64,000 nucleotides of DNA from UBA2834 sp963623365 (GTDB taxonomy: Bacteria; Patescibacteriota; Saccharimonadia; Saccharimonadales; Saccharimonadaceae): assembly GCA_963623365.1 (NCBI GenBank), contig CAVFJY010000001.1:62001-126000 (forward strand), in the 5' to 3' direction. The notes under the pieces are model-generated. The model was given only the letters and a program-made list of their open reading frames with translations. It did no database searches and had not been told where the DNA came from. Shown piece after piece: positions 1 to 9,027 of the stretch. The position numbers were made by a program, and so were the translations under genes. The stretch's first letter is position 1, and every line of letters begins with the position of its first letter.

Positions 1-14
1 TTGATTCTAGTGTC

Positions 15-800
15 TTAGATGAGCTTAGCGAGGCATTCAGCAGTAAGTACTATATCCTCAACCGTTGAACCGCGCGACAAATCGGAAACAGGCTTACGAA
101 AACCGAGCAAAATCGGGCCAGCAACATGCGCCTGTGCAAATTGCTCAAAAGATTTATAGAGGATATTGCCGGAATTTATATCAGGCGTAATCAAAACATT
201 GGCACGACCAGCAACTGGCGAATTTGGGAATTTCTTTTGGCCGATGCGCTCGTTCACCGCGGCATCGAGTTGCATTTCGCCATCAATCACAATATCGGGA
301 CGGCGAGCGCGAATTAGTGAAATAGCATCAAGAATTTTATCAATGGAGGAGTCGGAACCGCCAGAGCCTTTGGTGGAAAAACTCAGCATAGCCACGCGTG
401 GTTCTTCGTCGAGAATACGATTAGCCGCATCGTGAATTAATTCAATAATATCGGCAAGTTGCATTTCGGTCGGATTTTTACAAGTTGCGCCATCGCCCAT
501 AATGATTACTCGGTCGTCCGGAAAACGTGCGACAAATAAACTCGAAAAAGTGCGCTTTTCACCTGCGGCCAATTCTGGCCCCGCTAGACCGAGCGTATCG
601 CGACAAGCGAGAATAACATCGCGACTAGAATAGTCGATGCCCGCAACCATAGCGTCCGCTTCGCCAGCATTGAGCAACTGGCAAGATTTATGAATGTCGA
701 GTAAATCCAAAACTGGCTCACAAGTACCAGCGGCACGCAACTGAGCAGCGGCACGCTGAATGTAATTATTGTCAGCTTCGGGGAAAAGTATCTTACGCAT
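15..800 (-). CDS. pta: Phosphate acetyl/butyryltransferase family protein (short)
   Basis: Predicted to interconvert acetyl-CoA and phosphate with acetyl phosphate and CoA in the cytoplasm, the step before acetate kinase makes ATP. Family blocks are clear: AGIDYSSRDVI (residues 53-63) in place of the usual AG..HST, SFSTKGS near 140, DGEMQLDAAV near 173, NVLITPDINSGNI near 201 and GPILLGFRKPVSDLSRGS near 228. At 261 residues it is about 60 shorter than typical PTA_PTB enzymes, and the loss is N-terminal. A phosphotransbutyrylase is the alternative. No ackA is in view, but the window begins just downstream. A TATAGT box lies 11 nt before the ATG, so the leader is very short. Confidence 0.85.
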   Translation of the reverse strand: MRKILFPEADNNYIQRAAAQLRAAGTCEPVLDLLDIHKSCQLLNAGEADAMVAGIDYSSRDVILACRDTLGLAGPELAAGEKRTFSSLFVARFPDDRVIIMGDGATCKNPTEMQLADIIELIHDAANRILDEEPRVAMLSFSTKGSGGSDSSIDKILDAISLIRARRPDIVIDGEMQLDAAVNERIGQKKFPNSPVAGRANVLITPDINSGNILYKSFEQFAQAHVAGPILLGFRKPVSDLSRGSTVEDIVLTAECLAKLI

Positions 801-812
801 AATTACATTCTA

Positions 813-1595
813 CTATAATTGCGCATAGTCACCTAAATCCAAAATCAGCGCATTGGGATTATAGGCAGCGGAGATGCTTTCGCTCTGCGCGCTTAGCGTC
901 GCAACATGACCTTGGTAGATTTCTTGCATAGCCTGTTGTTTTTCAAGCAGAGTCTGCTCGGCGCAGACATTAATACAAACAGCAGCACTATCAAGATAAT
1001 TAATCAATTCGTCGCTGAGATTAATGAGTTGCGCCTTGAGAGTTTGCAGCGAAGCGGATTGGACTCGATTGAGACTAGTGCGCAGATTGCGATAATCGTC
1101 GCGCAAATAATATAGTTGCACAGCGTCGGCGGCGGAGGTGAGCGCGGTGCTGGCAGTATCATTAATCTTATTAATGACAACATGTAACTCGATTAATTCT
1201 GCAATAGTAGCAGCATCGGAAACTAAGATTGCATCGTAATCTTTGAGCTGAGTAGTCAGCGCTACGGCGTGACGCTGCGCATAGGCATTCTCTTCAAAAT
1301 GCTGCAAATTGGCACGAAAATCAGCAGTTGCCTGTGTGTATTGCGCCGCATTGCCCTGCTGCAATGCAGTGCTGAGTTGACTAAGATTTAGTGCAATTTC
1401 GTTGGAAATTTGAATACTGTTTTGTTGATCGGATTGCGCCTTGGCGAGCAATAAAACATAGCATTCGGCAGCGAGGACAAACAGCGCAACAATGACGACA
1501 ATCCAGCGACGAAAAATGCGCCGAGGTTTTTCCTGGTCAATCGCTACAATACGGTTAGCGCGACGCACGGCGCGACGATCCTGACGGCGACTCAT
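813..1595 (-). CDS. Single-pass membrane protein of unknown function
   Basis: I do not recognise this 260-residue protein. It has a basic N-terminus rich in Arg, one membrane segment at about residues 28-50, and a mostly helical external part rich in Ala, Gln and Leu. Two cysteines lie close together (SAAVCINVCAEQ, about residues 201-212), which could form a disulfide. Its ATG overlaps the TGA of the upstream acyltransferase by 4 bp, so the two are probably co-transcribed and translationally coupled. That context suggests an envelope role, but no function can be assigned. Confidence 0.8.
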   Translation of the reverse strand: MSRRQDRRAVRRANRIVAIDQEKPRRIFRRWIVVIVALFVLAAECYVLLLAKAQSDQQNSIQISNEIALNLSQLSTALQQGNAAQYTQATADFRANLQHFEENAYAQRHAVALTTQLKDYDAILVSDAATIAELIELHVVINKINDTASTALTSAADAVQLYYLRDDYRNLRTSLNRVQSASLQTLKAQLINLSDELINYLDSAAVCINVCAEQTLLEKQQAMQEIYQGHVATLSAQSESISAAYNPNALILDLGDYAQL

Positions 1596-3433
1596 CGTTT
1601 AATACTCCGAATAACATTGTTGAGCAAATTAGCATAAGCGCTGCGCCCTTCAGGATTGAGATGAATATGGTCAGCATACATTAAGGACCAATTATTATGC
1701 GCAAGTTCCCACCAATCGGCGAGATAGACATTCGGATGATTGTTAATATAGTTTTTGAGCGCCTGATTCTGTGTTTCGCGCGGCTGCTGCGGACCAGCAT
1801 AACCCGTAACAAACACAAAATTATGACCAGCGCCTGCGCTATCAACAATACCCTGCAATAAATTGTCGGTAATAGTAAATTCGTTGGTAATGAGACTAAT
1901 CACAATCGTATCCGGCAAGCGACCAGCGGCAGCATAATTAGCTAGCAAATTGCGCGCCGTCCAAATGCCGCGCGACTCAAGGGCATCAACATAGACGCCA
2001 TCGATGGTAGCTTCGAGCGCCTGCTTAGCGCCAAGCGTAACAGAATCGCCAATCACCAATACCTGCGCAGAGTTGGCACTAGTGGCAGCGTGTGGCGCTT
2101 GTGCATTATCCGATGCGCCGCGATCGGCCGTAGTGTCGAGTTCCCTAAAGACGACCTGCTGAGTCTGGTCGAGTGTCGCTGCGATGCCAACATAGTCAAG
2201 CGCAGCAATAGTTCTGGTTGGTTCAGTAGCGCTGTCTTGCATTGTCTGCAATTGTGCCGTGATGCTGGAAACATTAGGTATGCGGAGTAGCGCAAAGATG
2301 CTCGGAACAAGCAGGGTGAGTATGCAGACGGCACGGGCGCAGCGACGCCAATGCGACGCTTTGACGGTTAATTTAGTACGACGGCTATGCAAATACTGCA
2401 CGCAAAGATAAGCTAATGTAAAACTGATTATGAGATTGAGAATTGGTGGAAGCCAGGTGGCGGCTTGGGCGGGCAAAATATTTGGCAGTAGCAAATAGAG
2501 CGGCCAATGAAAAAGATATAAGCCATAAGAATAGCCGCCAAGTTTTTCGACAAGTTGCAACGGGATAGTGGAACGGCGACGAACATGAATATTCGGCTGC
2601 AACTTGATAATACAAAACAGCATAATTACCGTAAGTATGCCCGTAAAAGGCAAGCCAAAATAATAGGTCATATTGCTACCAAAAGTAAGCTTGAAGGCGA
2701 GAATCGTGATAATCGTGAGACTCAAAATTAGACCCGTTGCGGGAATGATTTTTTGCGTACGGGGCGTGCGCGGAATGAGATAATTAAAGACCGCCAATAC
2801 ACCGCCAAGACAAAAGCCAGCAAAATGCGAATCGAGTGCAAAATAGGCACGATTGGGGAGTTTAAACAGTCCGCCATATATCGCCATTAAGGCCGTCGAC
2901 GCGATTGCGAGGATAAGCAAAGTAATGCCGAGAATTCTAGCGCCGCGACGATTCTGCTTAAAACTACCCATCACAAAAATCACCAGCAGCGGTGCAAGCA
3001 AATAAAATTGAAATTCGAGGGCAAGGAACCAAGTATGCTCAAACAAGTTCGGCGAAATGGTATTTTCGTAGGCGCCGCCAGTAATTAATTCTTTAATATT
3101 TGTAGTAAAAGTTAATGCGGCGAGTGTATTCCAACGCGTACCGGCAAGCACATCGGGATGCACGCAGAATGACAAAATTAAAGTTAGCGCAATACAAATC
3201 AGTAAAGTTGGCAACAAACGCGCAAGGCGCGTCAAGATAAATTTACCGTAAGACAGCCGGCGGTTTTTGGCAAAAGTTTGAATGAGTTTAGTAAAAATGA
3301 GAAAGCCAGAAATGGTAAAAAAGATTTCAACTGCAATAAAACCGCCCGGCAAGACATTGCGAAAAAGATGATAAATAATGATGAGGATAATCGCGAAAAA
3401 TTTCAGCGCATTAATACCAATCAACCATTGCAT
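1592..3433 (-). CDS. OatA-like acyltransferase with C-terminal SGNH domain
   Basis: Integral membrane O-acyltransferase, 613 residues. Residues 1 to about 375 form an acyltransferase-3 region with about ten or eleven hydrophobic helices. A linker follows, then an extracytoplasmic SGNH hydrolase-like domain from about 455. That domain carries VIGDSVTLG (Ser near 464) and ADHIHLNPEGR with the Asp/His pair near 588 and 591. By analogy with OatA it would move acyl groups across the membrane onto peptidoglycan or another surface glycan. The glycan substrate cannot be told from sequence. The transcript looks leaderless, with TATAAT 6 nt before the ATG. Confidence 0.9.
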   Translation of the reverse strand: MQWLIGINALKFFAIILIIIYHLFRNVLPGGFIAVEIFFTISGFLIFTKLIQTFAKNRRLSYGKFILTRLARLLPTLLICIALTLILSFCVHPDVLAGTRWNTLAALTFTTNIKELITGGAYENTISPNLFEHTWFLALEFQFYLLAPLLVIFVMGSFKQNRRGARILGITLLILAIASTALMAIYGGLFKLPNRAYFALDSHFAGFCLGGVLAVFNYLIPRTPRTQKIIPATGLILSLTIITILAFKLTFGSNMTYYFGLPFTGILTVIMLFCIIKLQPNIHVRRRSTIPLQLVEKLGGYSYGLYLFHWPLYLLLPNILPAQAATWLPPILNLIISFTLAYLCVQYLHSRRTKLTVKASHWRRCARAVCILTLLVPSIFALLRIPNVSSITAQLQTMQDSATEPTRTIAALDYVGIAATLDQTQQVVFRELDTTADRGASDNAQAPHAATSANSAQVLVIGDSVTLGAKQALEATIDGVYVDALESRGIWTARNLLANYAAAGRLPDTIVISLITNEFTITDNLLQGIVDSAGAGHNFVFVTGYAGPQQPRETQNQALKNYINNHPNVYLADWWELAHNNWSLMYADHIHLNPEGRSAYANLLNNVIRSIKR

Positions 3434-3439
3434 AGTTTA

Positions 3440-3445
3440 ATTATA
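3440..3445 (-). promoter_or_regulatory. -10 box of the acyltransferase gene, leaderless
   Basis: On the minus strand TATAAT is followed by TAAACT and then ATG. Transcription would start at or beside the A of the start codon, and no Shine-Dalgarno site fits. Confidence 0.65.
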
Positions 3446-3481
3446 GCGATTTTATGAAACGATATGAAACTTAAGCGGAGT

Positions 3482-4834
3482 TTAATAAGGTAATAGCGAC
3501 TGATACCATAATTGCAATTCTTCGAGAATAAAAGAATCAGCGCCACGAGCGGCCAAGTCCTGCATAGCTTTAATATAGGCATTCTGTTGCGATTTGATTC
3601 GCTGAACGCGATATTTTTCCCAGCGTGTATGCTCGGCTGCGGTCAGCGCCCGTGCAAAATTACGCGCTTTATAATGCAGAAGCAAATCTGGCAAGCGCGG
3701 GTCATGAAAATCAGGATGAAAATCGGCTAGTTGATCGAGCTTAGCACCACGCACCGCAGCGCAACTTGCGCGATCGGCATTATCAAGAAAACCATCATAT
3801 AGCGCCGATTCAGCGTCGATAGCGGGCGGAAATTCGGCCCGATTTTCGTAATCGCTCCGCATGCGTTCAATGAAATCGGGATGCGCGAGCAAAATCTGCA
3901 AATTACGCTCAATTTGCGCTTGGTCGAGCTGGATTTTTTGCCAAGCATTGCCCTGCGCTAAGACACCGAGCGGCGCGACGGCGGGACAATGGTTGTATTT
4001 TAATTCTTTGACGGTTGGAAAAAATTTCGGCTCAGTGGCGGCGAGTAATTCTTCGAGATTGTAGCGTAAATCATAAACAAGTACGTTGCCGTTCGGCGCA
4101 GGCGCAATGGGGTAAGCGACAGTAGTTTTATTAAATTCGGCGCTATAGCGACCAGAAGAATAAACAAAAGGCTGCGGGCGCTCAAGGTTGACTAAGCACT
4201 GTACGGCTTTTTTGTCGCGTAATTTGAATAAATAGTTAAATAATTTCGGCTGCTTGGTTTTAATAAGACGCGTTACATCAATCAAAGCATCAACGTCCGA
4301 CAAAGCATCGTGCGCATGTGTATGCGTAATGCCATTTTGTTTAGTAATTAATTCCAACCGATTCGTAGCTTTACCATCAGCGCTTACTGGCCAATTGATG
4401 TTTTCGGGACGAAGCGCGCGAGTCATACGTACGACATCAAGCAAGTCCCATTTACTACGACCATCTTTCCATTGCCATTCATATGGGTCATAAAAACAGC
4501 GCCAAAAAATATGGCGCATAAATTCATCATCAAAACGCACAGAATTATAACCCATTGCGAGCGTGTGCGGCGTAAAAATCTCATCCATGACATATTTGCA
4601 AAATTCTGCTTCCGTAAAACCGTCGGCCTGCGTGGACTGCGGCGTGATTTTCGTGACCATAATCGCCTGCGGACTAGGCAAGGTATCGTCGGCAGTCTTT
4701 ATTAGTAAATTGACCGGCTCACCGATAGGCTCGAGGTCGAGATTAGTACGCTGACCGGCAAATTGCATAATACGATCGGCACGCGGGTCTAGCCCCGTAG
4801 TCTCAAGGTCATAAAAGAAAATCGTCTGTTCCAT
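3482..4834 (-). CDS. sbcB: Exodeoxyribonuclease I
   Basis: Single-strand 3'-5' DNA exonuclease of the DEDDh superfamily, used in mismatch repair and recombination. Exo motif I is at the very N-terminus (FFYDLETTGLDP, Asp9 and Glu11). Motif II is around GYNSVRFDDEF, and motif III is HAHDALSDVDAL with the catalytic His and Asp near residues 177-187. The ExoI C-terminal region is present (PDFHDPRLPDLLLHYKARNF). Length 450 is close to E. coli ExoI (475). The gene stands alone. TAAGAT sits 6 nt before the ATG, inside an extended TGTGC context, so the message looks leaderless. Confidence 0.93.
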   Translation of the reverse strand: MEQTIFFYDLETTGLDPRADRIMQFAGQRTNLDLEPIGEPVNLLIKTADDTLPSPQAIMVTKITPQSTQADGFTEAEFCKYVMDEIFTPHTLAMGYNSVRFDDEFMRHIFWRCFYDPYEWQWKDGRSKWDLLDVVRMTRALRPENINWPVSADGKATNRLELITKQNGITHTHAHDALSDVDALIDVTRLIKTKQPKLFNYLFKLRDKKAVQCLVNLERPQPFVYSSGRYSAEFNKTTVAYPIAPAPNGNVLVYDLRYNLEELLAATEPKFFPTVKELKYNHCPAVAPLGVLAQGNAWQKIQLDQAQIERNLQILLAHPDFIERMRSDYENRAEFPPAIDAESALYDGFLDNADRASCAAVRGAKLDQLADFHPDFHDPRLPDLLLHYKARNFARALTAAEHTRWEKYRVQRIKSQQNAYIKAMQDLAARGADSFILEELQLWYQSLLPY

Positions 4835-4840
4835 ATTTTC

Positions 4841-4849
4841 ATCTTAGCA
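4841..4849 (-). promoter_or_regulatory. Extended -10 of sbcB, leaderless
   Basis: Minus strand reads TGC-TAAGAT-GAAAAT-ATG. The TGn extension and the 6 nt gap match other genes in this window. Confidence 0.6.
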
Positions 4850-4866
4850 CAGCTTTTTGGGCATGA

Positions 4867-4894
4867 GAAAAGGGCCGAAATAAAATCGACCCTT
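4867..4894 (-). terminator. Rho-independent terminator of the 217-residue protein gene
   Basis: On the minus strand, stem AAGGGTCGA / TCGGCCCTT around an AT-rich loop is followed by TTTTC. It lies just after the stop codon at 4913. Confidence 0.7.
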
Positions 4895-4912
4895 ATTCTA
4901 GCTTCGCATTAA

Positions 4913-5566
4913 TCATGCGTCGCGCTTGCCGCATTTCGCATTCGCGGCTTTCTTTGTCTGTCTTTCTTTCATGTCCTCGTTAATGCAATAAAGTGCAGCA
5001 TTAACATAGAAGCCGAAAGAGCGGCGCTCATCAAAGATGGGGCGAACCCTTTCTTTAATGAATTTGTTTGCAAAAGTACGAGCTTGATGAATTTGACCAA
5101 GACGCACGATTGCGAATAACAGCGCGGCAACAGCAGCCATCAACACCATCACGATTGAAACCGCGGCGATGTCACCCCAAGCCACAGAATCATGCGCAGT
5201 TAGATGATTAATGCACCACTGCACAAGACCGAGGAAATGCTCTTCAACGAGCACCCAGGTGAATAATGCTGCGCCAATTGCAGACACAAGCGTATCGAAC
5301 GTACTAGAGCGCAGGCTAATTACAGCCGTGTTGTTGTAGCCATGGTCAAAGTCGCGATAGGCTTTCGCCAGCAACCTTGCCTTAGTCTTGTAGTAGCGCG
5401 GCGCATTCGCCGGATAGTTCGCAGTACTACGCTTAGGAGTACGGCGCGGTACCAGCTTAACGCTCTTTCTACCGATGAAGTAGCTAACTACTACAATCAC
5501 GATAAAGACAACGAGCAACACGAAGCTGAATTGTGCGCTAAACGCACGATAATAATTATTTGCCAT
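4913..5566 (-). CDS. Three-helix membrane protein of unknown function
   Basis: Unrecognised, 217 residues. One hydrophobic segment lies near the N-terminus (about 12-31) and a pair of long helices at about 97-113 and 132-155. The C-terminal tail is charged and ends in Lys/Arg-rich sequence with two isolated cysteines. The ATG follows a perfect AGGAGGTG ribosome site 5 nt upstream. A consensus promoter at 5738-5766 gives a leader of about 165 nt with a strong hairpin. Such an expression signal is rare in this window and suggests an abundant or regulated protein. The gene is monocistronic, with its own terminator. Confidence 0.82.
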   Translation of the reverse strand: MANNYYRAFSAQFSFVLLVVFIVIVVVSYFIGRKSVKLVPRRTPKRSTANYPANAPRYYKTKARLLAKAYRDFDHGYNNTAVISLRSSTFDTLVSAIGAALFTWVLVEEHFLGLVQWCINHLTAHDSVAWGDIAAVSIVMVLMAAVAALLFAIVRLGQIHQARTFANKFIKERVRPIFDERRSFGFYVNAALYCINEDMKERQTKKAANAKCGKRDA

Positions 5567-5731
5567 TTGGCACCTCCTAGTTTCACGAGTTTATCCAACT
5601 TCGTGTGCAGTTTCCCGCATTTTCGCCGGCCAAATTTGGTAAGCGAGAATGCGAGAAACTACTATATCAGAGGTGAATGACGATCTTGCAAAGCTAATTT
5701 CTAGGTACTTAACCATATATCAAATGGTTAT
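5567..5731 (-). promoter_or_regulatory. Structured 5' leader of the 217-residue protein gene
   Basis: Predicted untranslated leader of about 165 nt. A 12 bp stem (one G-U) joins 5648-5659 to 5610-5621 and encloses an inner stem and a CCAAATTTGG palindrome. A smaller CACGA/TCGTG hairpin at about 5584-5605 sits just before the ribosome binding site. No ORF was found in it. Confidence 0.5.
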
Positions 5732-5737
5732 GCATCT

Positions 5738-5766
5738 ATTATAGCACACTTGGCAAAAAAAGTCAA
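5738..5766 (-). promoter_or_regulatory. Consensus promoter TTGACT-17-TATAAT
   Basis: Minus strand: TTGACT (5761-5766), a 17 bp spacer ending GTGTGC, then TATAAT (5738-5743). It drives the 217-residue membrane protein. The same design occurs at 28473, 17648 and 12975. Confidence 0.8.
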
Positions 5767-5800
5767 GAATGCTTATGCTTGGCGGGCTATCAGGCGTAAC

Positions 5801-5836
5801 AAAAAAATCCCCTCCGTAGGCCACGAAGGGGATTTA
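5801..5836 (-). terminator. Terminator of the pheS-pheT-FKBP operon
   Basis: Minus strand: stem AATCCCCTTCG / CGGAGGGGATT with a short loop, followed by seven T. It lies directly after the FKBP stop codon. Confidence 0.85.
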
Positions 5837-5847
5837 ATTGCTTATTT

Positions 5848-6564
5848 TTAGCCATAAAGCTCAGAATAGAGTTCTTCGAGCTCTTCCGGAATCTCAACTT
5901 CTTCTGGTTTTTCAATCAACATCACAACAAATTTGAGCGGACTGTTGGCCGGAATACTACCCTGGTCCTCAGAGCCATAGCCCAAAGTTGACGGAATAGT
6001 AATTTCGCGGACACCGCCAATGCGCATACCTTCCCAATAAAGCGTGCCATCCTCTTCGTTGCGGGCAATGCCTTCGAGCCAGCCTTGAATCATATCGGTT
6101 GAACCGCTTAATGGACTACTAAGACTAGTTGGGTCAGTGAGACTATCGAGCGACATATCGAAAACCGTTTCGTCAGCAAGCCAGCCAATATAGTAGGCGG
6201 CATAGTCAACATCGTCGAGCTCGGTAATTTCGCGGCCAGTCCCGACCTTGAGATCTTCGACTTTAAGTTCGGTTACGCCAGCGGAATTATAGGCTTTCAC
6301 GCGGTCAGTATAATTGGAAAATTCGGCAAGATATTGAGTTGAGAGTTCATCAGCCTGCGCTTGCACCGCCGCCGTATATTCCGAATACAATTCCTCAAAA
6401 CGGGTCTCTTTTTCGGAATCAGTCTGCGCAGTAGTCGTACTAGAACCGTAGCTGAGCACAATGCCGGCATACAGCGCAAAAGTTGAACCAAGCATAAGTA
6501 GCGCAATCAGGACAATCACAATTCGCTGACGTGGCGAAGTCTTTACTTCTTCATTCTTAATCAT
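5848..6564 (-). CDS. Membrane-anchored FKBP-type peptidyl-prolyl isomerase
   Basis: Folding helper outside the membrane: one N-terminal anchor (about residues 14-37), a helical linker, then an FKBP domain from about residue 98. Recognisable parts are VEDLKVGTGREI, VDYAAYYIGWL, GWLEGI and the end of the fold IPSTLGYG with PLKFVVMLIE. The acidic tail is Glu-rich. The start at 6564 (MIKNEE) is chosen because GGAGGT lies just before it; an upstream GTG at 6582 would put that site inside the gene. Last gene of the pheS-pheT operon, 21 bp after pheT. Confidence 0.88.
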   Translation of the reverse strand: MIKNEEVKTSPRQRIVIVLIALLMLGSTFALYAGIVLSYGSSTTTAQTDSEKETRFEELYSEYTAAVQAQADELSTQYLAEFSNYTDRVKAYNSAGVTELKVEDLKVGTGREITELDDVDYAAYYIGWLADETVFDMSLDSLTDPTSLSSPLSGSTDMIQGWLEGIARNEEDGTLYWEGMRIGGVREITIPSTLGYGSEDQGSIPANSPLKFVVMLIEKPEEVEIPEELEELYSELYG

Positions 6565-6585
6565 ATTACCTCCAGTATCCACCCG

Positions 6586-9027
6586 TTATTTAATTGCTTC
6601 CACTTTTGTCATTATAGCGTTAATTTCGGCTTTTTCCAAAGTTTTCTCTGGATTAGCGAAATCGAGATGGAAACTAATATTTTTCGTATCAGCACCATCC
6701 GCGCGATAAATTGACGTGCAATTTAGCTTGTAGATATATTTTTTCGCAGTCAGCAGTGCGTGAATTTGCTGCGCAAGCTTAGCGTAACTAGCTGTAAGCG
6801 GGACAGTCAAGGTCACGTCACGCGAAACAGACGGATATTGGCTGAGGCGAAAATCTTTCTGTGCAGTTGCGGTCGCGTGCGCAAGAATAGCATTCAAATC
6901 AAGCTCAAAAGCGGCAAGACCGGCGCCCAACTTAAAGCCGCGCAGAACATTTGTTTTAATCTCGCCGAGATCGCCTATTTTTTGCTGCCCACAATAAATG
7001 CTCGCGGCACGCTTTGGCTCATAGTAACTATTCGTAGCATCGCTCTCCGCTGCGAAAGGTTGAATCGTAAAGTCCACGCCAAGATTGGTTAGCAAATGCT
7101 CAAGATATTTTTTAGCAAGATAATAATTCGACTGACTGACTTTATTGGCAAAGATGAAAGCAAGATTGTAATTATTCTCCGGCACACCATCAGCATCAAG
7201 CCCGCGCGTGCGTGGATAAACCTGATTCATTTCGAAGAGCGCAAATTTATCGTAACCAGCACGCAAATTGCTATATGTTTTATCAAGCAAACTTGGCACG
7301 ATAGTCTGACGAATATATTGCAAATCTGGCGAAATCGAATTGACGATCTTATAAGCATTGGCAGGATTTTGACCAACTTTATGCATGAGCTCGCCATGTA
7401 CGAAAGAATAGGTTAAAACTTCGTTCGCGCCGCAAGCGGCAAGTTGATTGCGAATTTGCGTTTTGAGCTCCAGCAGCGGATTCGGATTGGCAGTCGCATG
7501 CAATGGTAAAACTGGCGCGATATTATCGTAGCCAGACAAACGGCCAACTTCTTCAATAATATCTTCAGGAATATGAATGTCGGTGCGCCAAAATGGCACA
7601 GTCACAGTTAGCTGGTCTTCGGCATCGACAGCAACTTCAAATTCAACATTTTCGAGAATAGTTTTAACATCACTGCTAGCAAAATCGGTGCCGAGCAAAT
7701 GATTAATTTGGGCAAGACTGAGTGAAACTTGAATTGGTGCCGGCTCAGTTGTCTGTGAGTCAAAGAGCGCAAGCGGTTGCAAGATATCCGTCGTCAAATC
7801 TGCGAACCGCAAAGCAACTGCTTTAGTTTGCCCCGCTGGTTGACCTTTAGTAAAGCGCGTAATCGCCTCGGAAAAAATGCCATGTGCCATTTGGGTTTTG
7901 CGCAAATTATATAAGCTAAATGTCGCCGATTCGAGAATAACTCGCTTAGTATTGGCGTCAATTGCCGTATTTGCGCCGCCCATAGCGCCAGCAAGCGCGA
8001 CTGGCACATCATTGCTAGTAATCACAATATCGTCGGAATTAAGCTCAATCATACTGCCATCGAGCAGCTCGAGTTTTTCGCCAGCACGAGCAGCACGCAC
8101 AATAATTTTTGGCGTCTTACTGCCACCAACTTGGACAAATTTATCATAATCAAAAGCATGCAGTGGCTGACCAAAAGCAAGCATGACAAGATTAGTCGCA
8201 TCAACAATCGGGTCAATCGAACGCATGCCGGAGCGCGCCAAAATCGTGGTGTTATAGTCGAGATATTTTTTCGGTTCATGCGACAGAGCATCAAAAACGA
8301 TGGCGGTATAACGCGGACAGAGCGTAGGGTCAGTTTCGATGCTTAATTGAATTTGGGAATCATTCTCAAATTTCTGTTCAGGGCTACAATACCAATCGTC
8401 GGACTCATATTTTTGTCCCAAAATGCCAGCGACTTCGCGACGGAAGCCAAGAATACCAAAAGTATCGGGTCGGTGCGTAAGCGATTTATTTTCGATATCG
8501 AGAATTTTGTCGCCGAGATTATTGAAAGTTTCAGAAAGCGTGCGGCCAGCCTTGCTAGTTGCAGGGTCAAGCTCAACAATGCCAGAATGGTCATCGCCAA
8601 AATCGAGCTCGTCTAAACCCGCAAGCATGCCATAGCTGTCATATTGTTTGAGCATTTTGCGCATGCCGATTTTGAAAGGCTCGTCTGTATTGAAAGTTTG
8701 TGGCACGATGGCGCCCGGTGCAATCCAAGCGGCAAACATATCAACATGCACATTGGGCGCACCGCACATGACCTGAATATAGCCATCATTGCCGCGAACG
8801 ACATCGGTCGCAACGCCACCATCGTCGATTTTGCAAAGTGTCAGATGCGTATCCGGAATTTTTTCGCAATAAACAACTTTTACGACGTAGATTTTATCGT
8901 ATTTATGCGTCTGGTCAATTACGCCTTCAACTTCAACTAAGCGCGCACCAATCAACTTTACGAGTTCGTCGTCGGAAATATGGTCGGTTGCGAGGCCACT
9001 TTTGAGCCAATTGAGCGAGATTAACAT
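6586..9027 (-). CDS. pheT: Phenylalanine-tRNA ligase beta subunit
   Basis: Large subunit of the alpha2-beta2 enzyme that charges tRNA-Phe. The 813 residues carry the full set of parts. These are an N-terminal strand (MLISLNWLKSGL), a tRNA-binding EMAP-like domain around residues 40-155, the B3/4 editing domain around 215-390 (LRKTQMAHG, RFTKG), the B5 domain around 430-505 (HIPEDIIEEVGRLSGYDNI), a catalytic-like core and a C-terminal FDX-ACB domain from about 725 (LSQYPSVSRDVTL). It starts inside the end of pheS (7 bp overlap) with AAGGAG in the pheS coding sequence, so translation is coupled. Confidence 0.95.
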   Translation of the reverse strand: MLISLNWLKSGLATDHISDDELVKLIGARLVEVEGVIDQTHKYDKIYVVKVVYCEKIPDTHLTLCKIDDGGVATDVVRGNDGYIQVMCGAPNVHVDMFAAWIAPGAIVPQTFNTDEPFKIGMRKMLKQYDSYGMLAGLDELDFGDDHSGIVELDPATSKAGRTLSETFNNLGDKILDIENKSLTHRPDTFGILGFRREVAGILGQKYESDDWYCSPEQKFENDSQIQLSIETDPTLCPRYTAIVFDALSHEPKKYLDYNTTILARSGMRSIDPIVDATNLVMLAFGQPLHAFDYDKFVQVGGSKTPKIIVRAARAGEKLELLDGSMIELNSDDIVITSNDVPVALAGAMGGANTAIDANTKRVILESATFSLYNLRKTQMAHGIFSEAITRFTKGQPAGQTKAVALRFADLTTDILQPLALFDSQTTEPAPIQVSLSLAQINHLLGTDFASSDVKTILENVEFEVAVDAEDQLTVTVPFWRTDIHIPEDIIEEVGRLSGYDNIAPVLPLHATANPNPLLELKTQIRNQLAACGANEVLTYSFVHGELMHKVGQNPANAYKIVNSISPDLQYIRQTIVPSLLDKTYSNLRAGYDKFALFEMNQVYPRTRGLDADGVPENNYNLAFIFANKVSQSNYYLAKKYLEHLLTNLGVDFTIQPFAAESDATNSYYEPKRAASIYCGQQKIGDLGEIKTNVLRGFKLGAGLAAFELDLNAILAHATATAQKDFRLSQYPSVSRDVTLTVPLTASYAKLAQQIHALLTAKKYIYKLNCTSIYRADGADTKNISFHLDFANPEKTLEKAEINAIMTKVEAIK

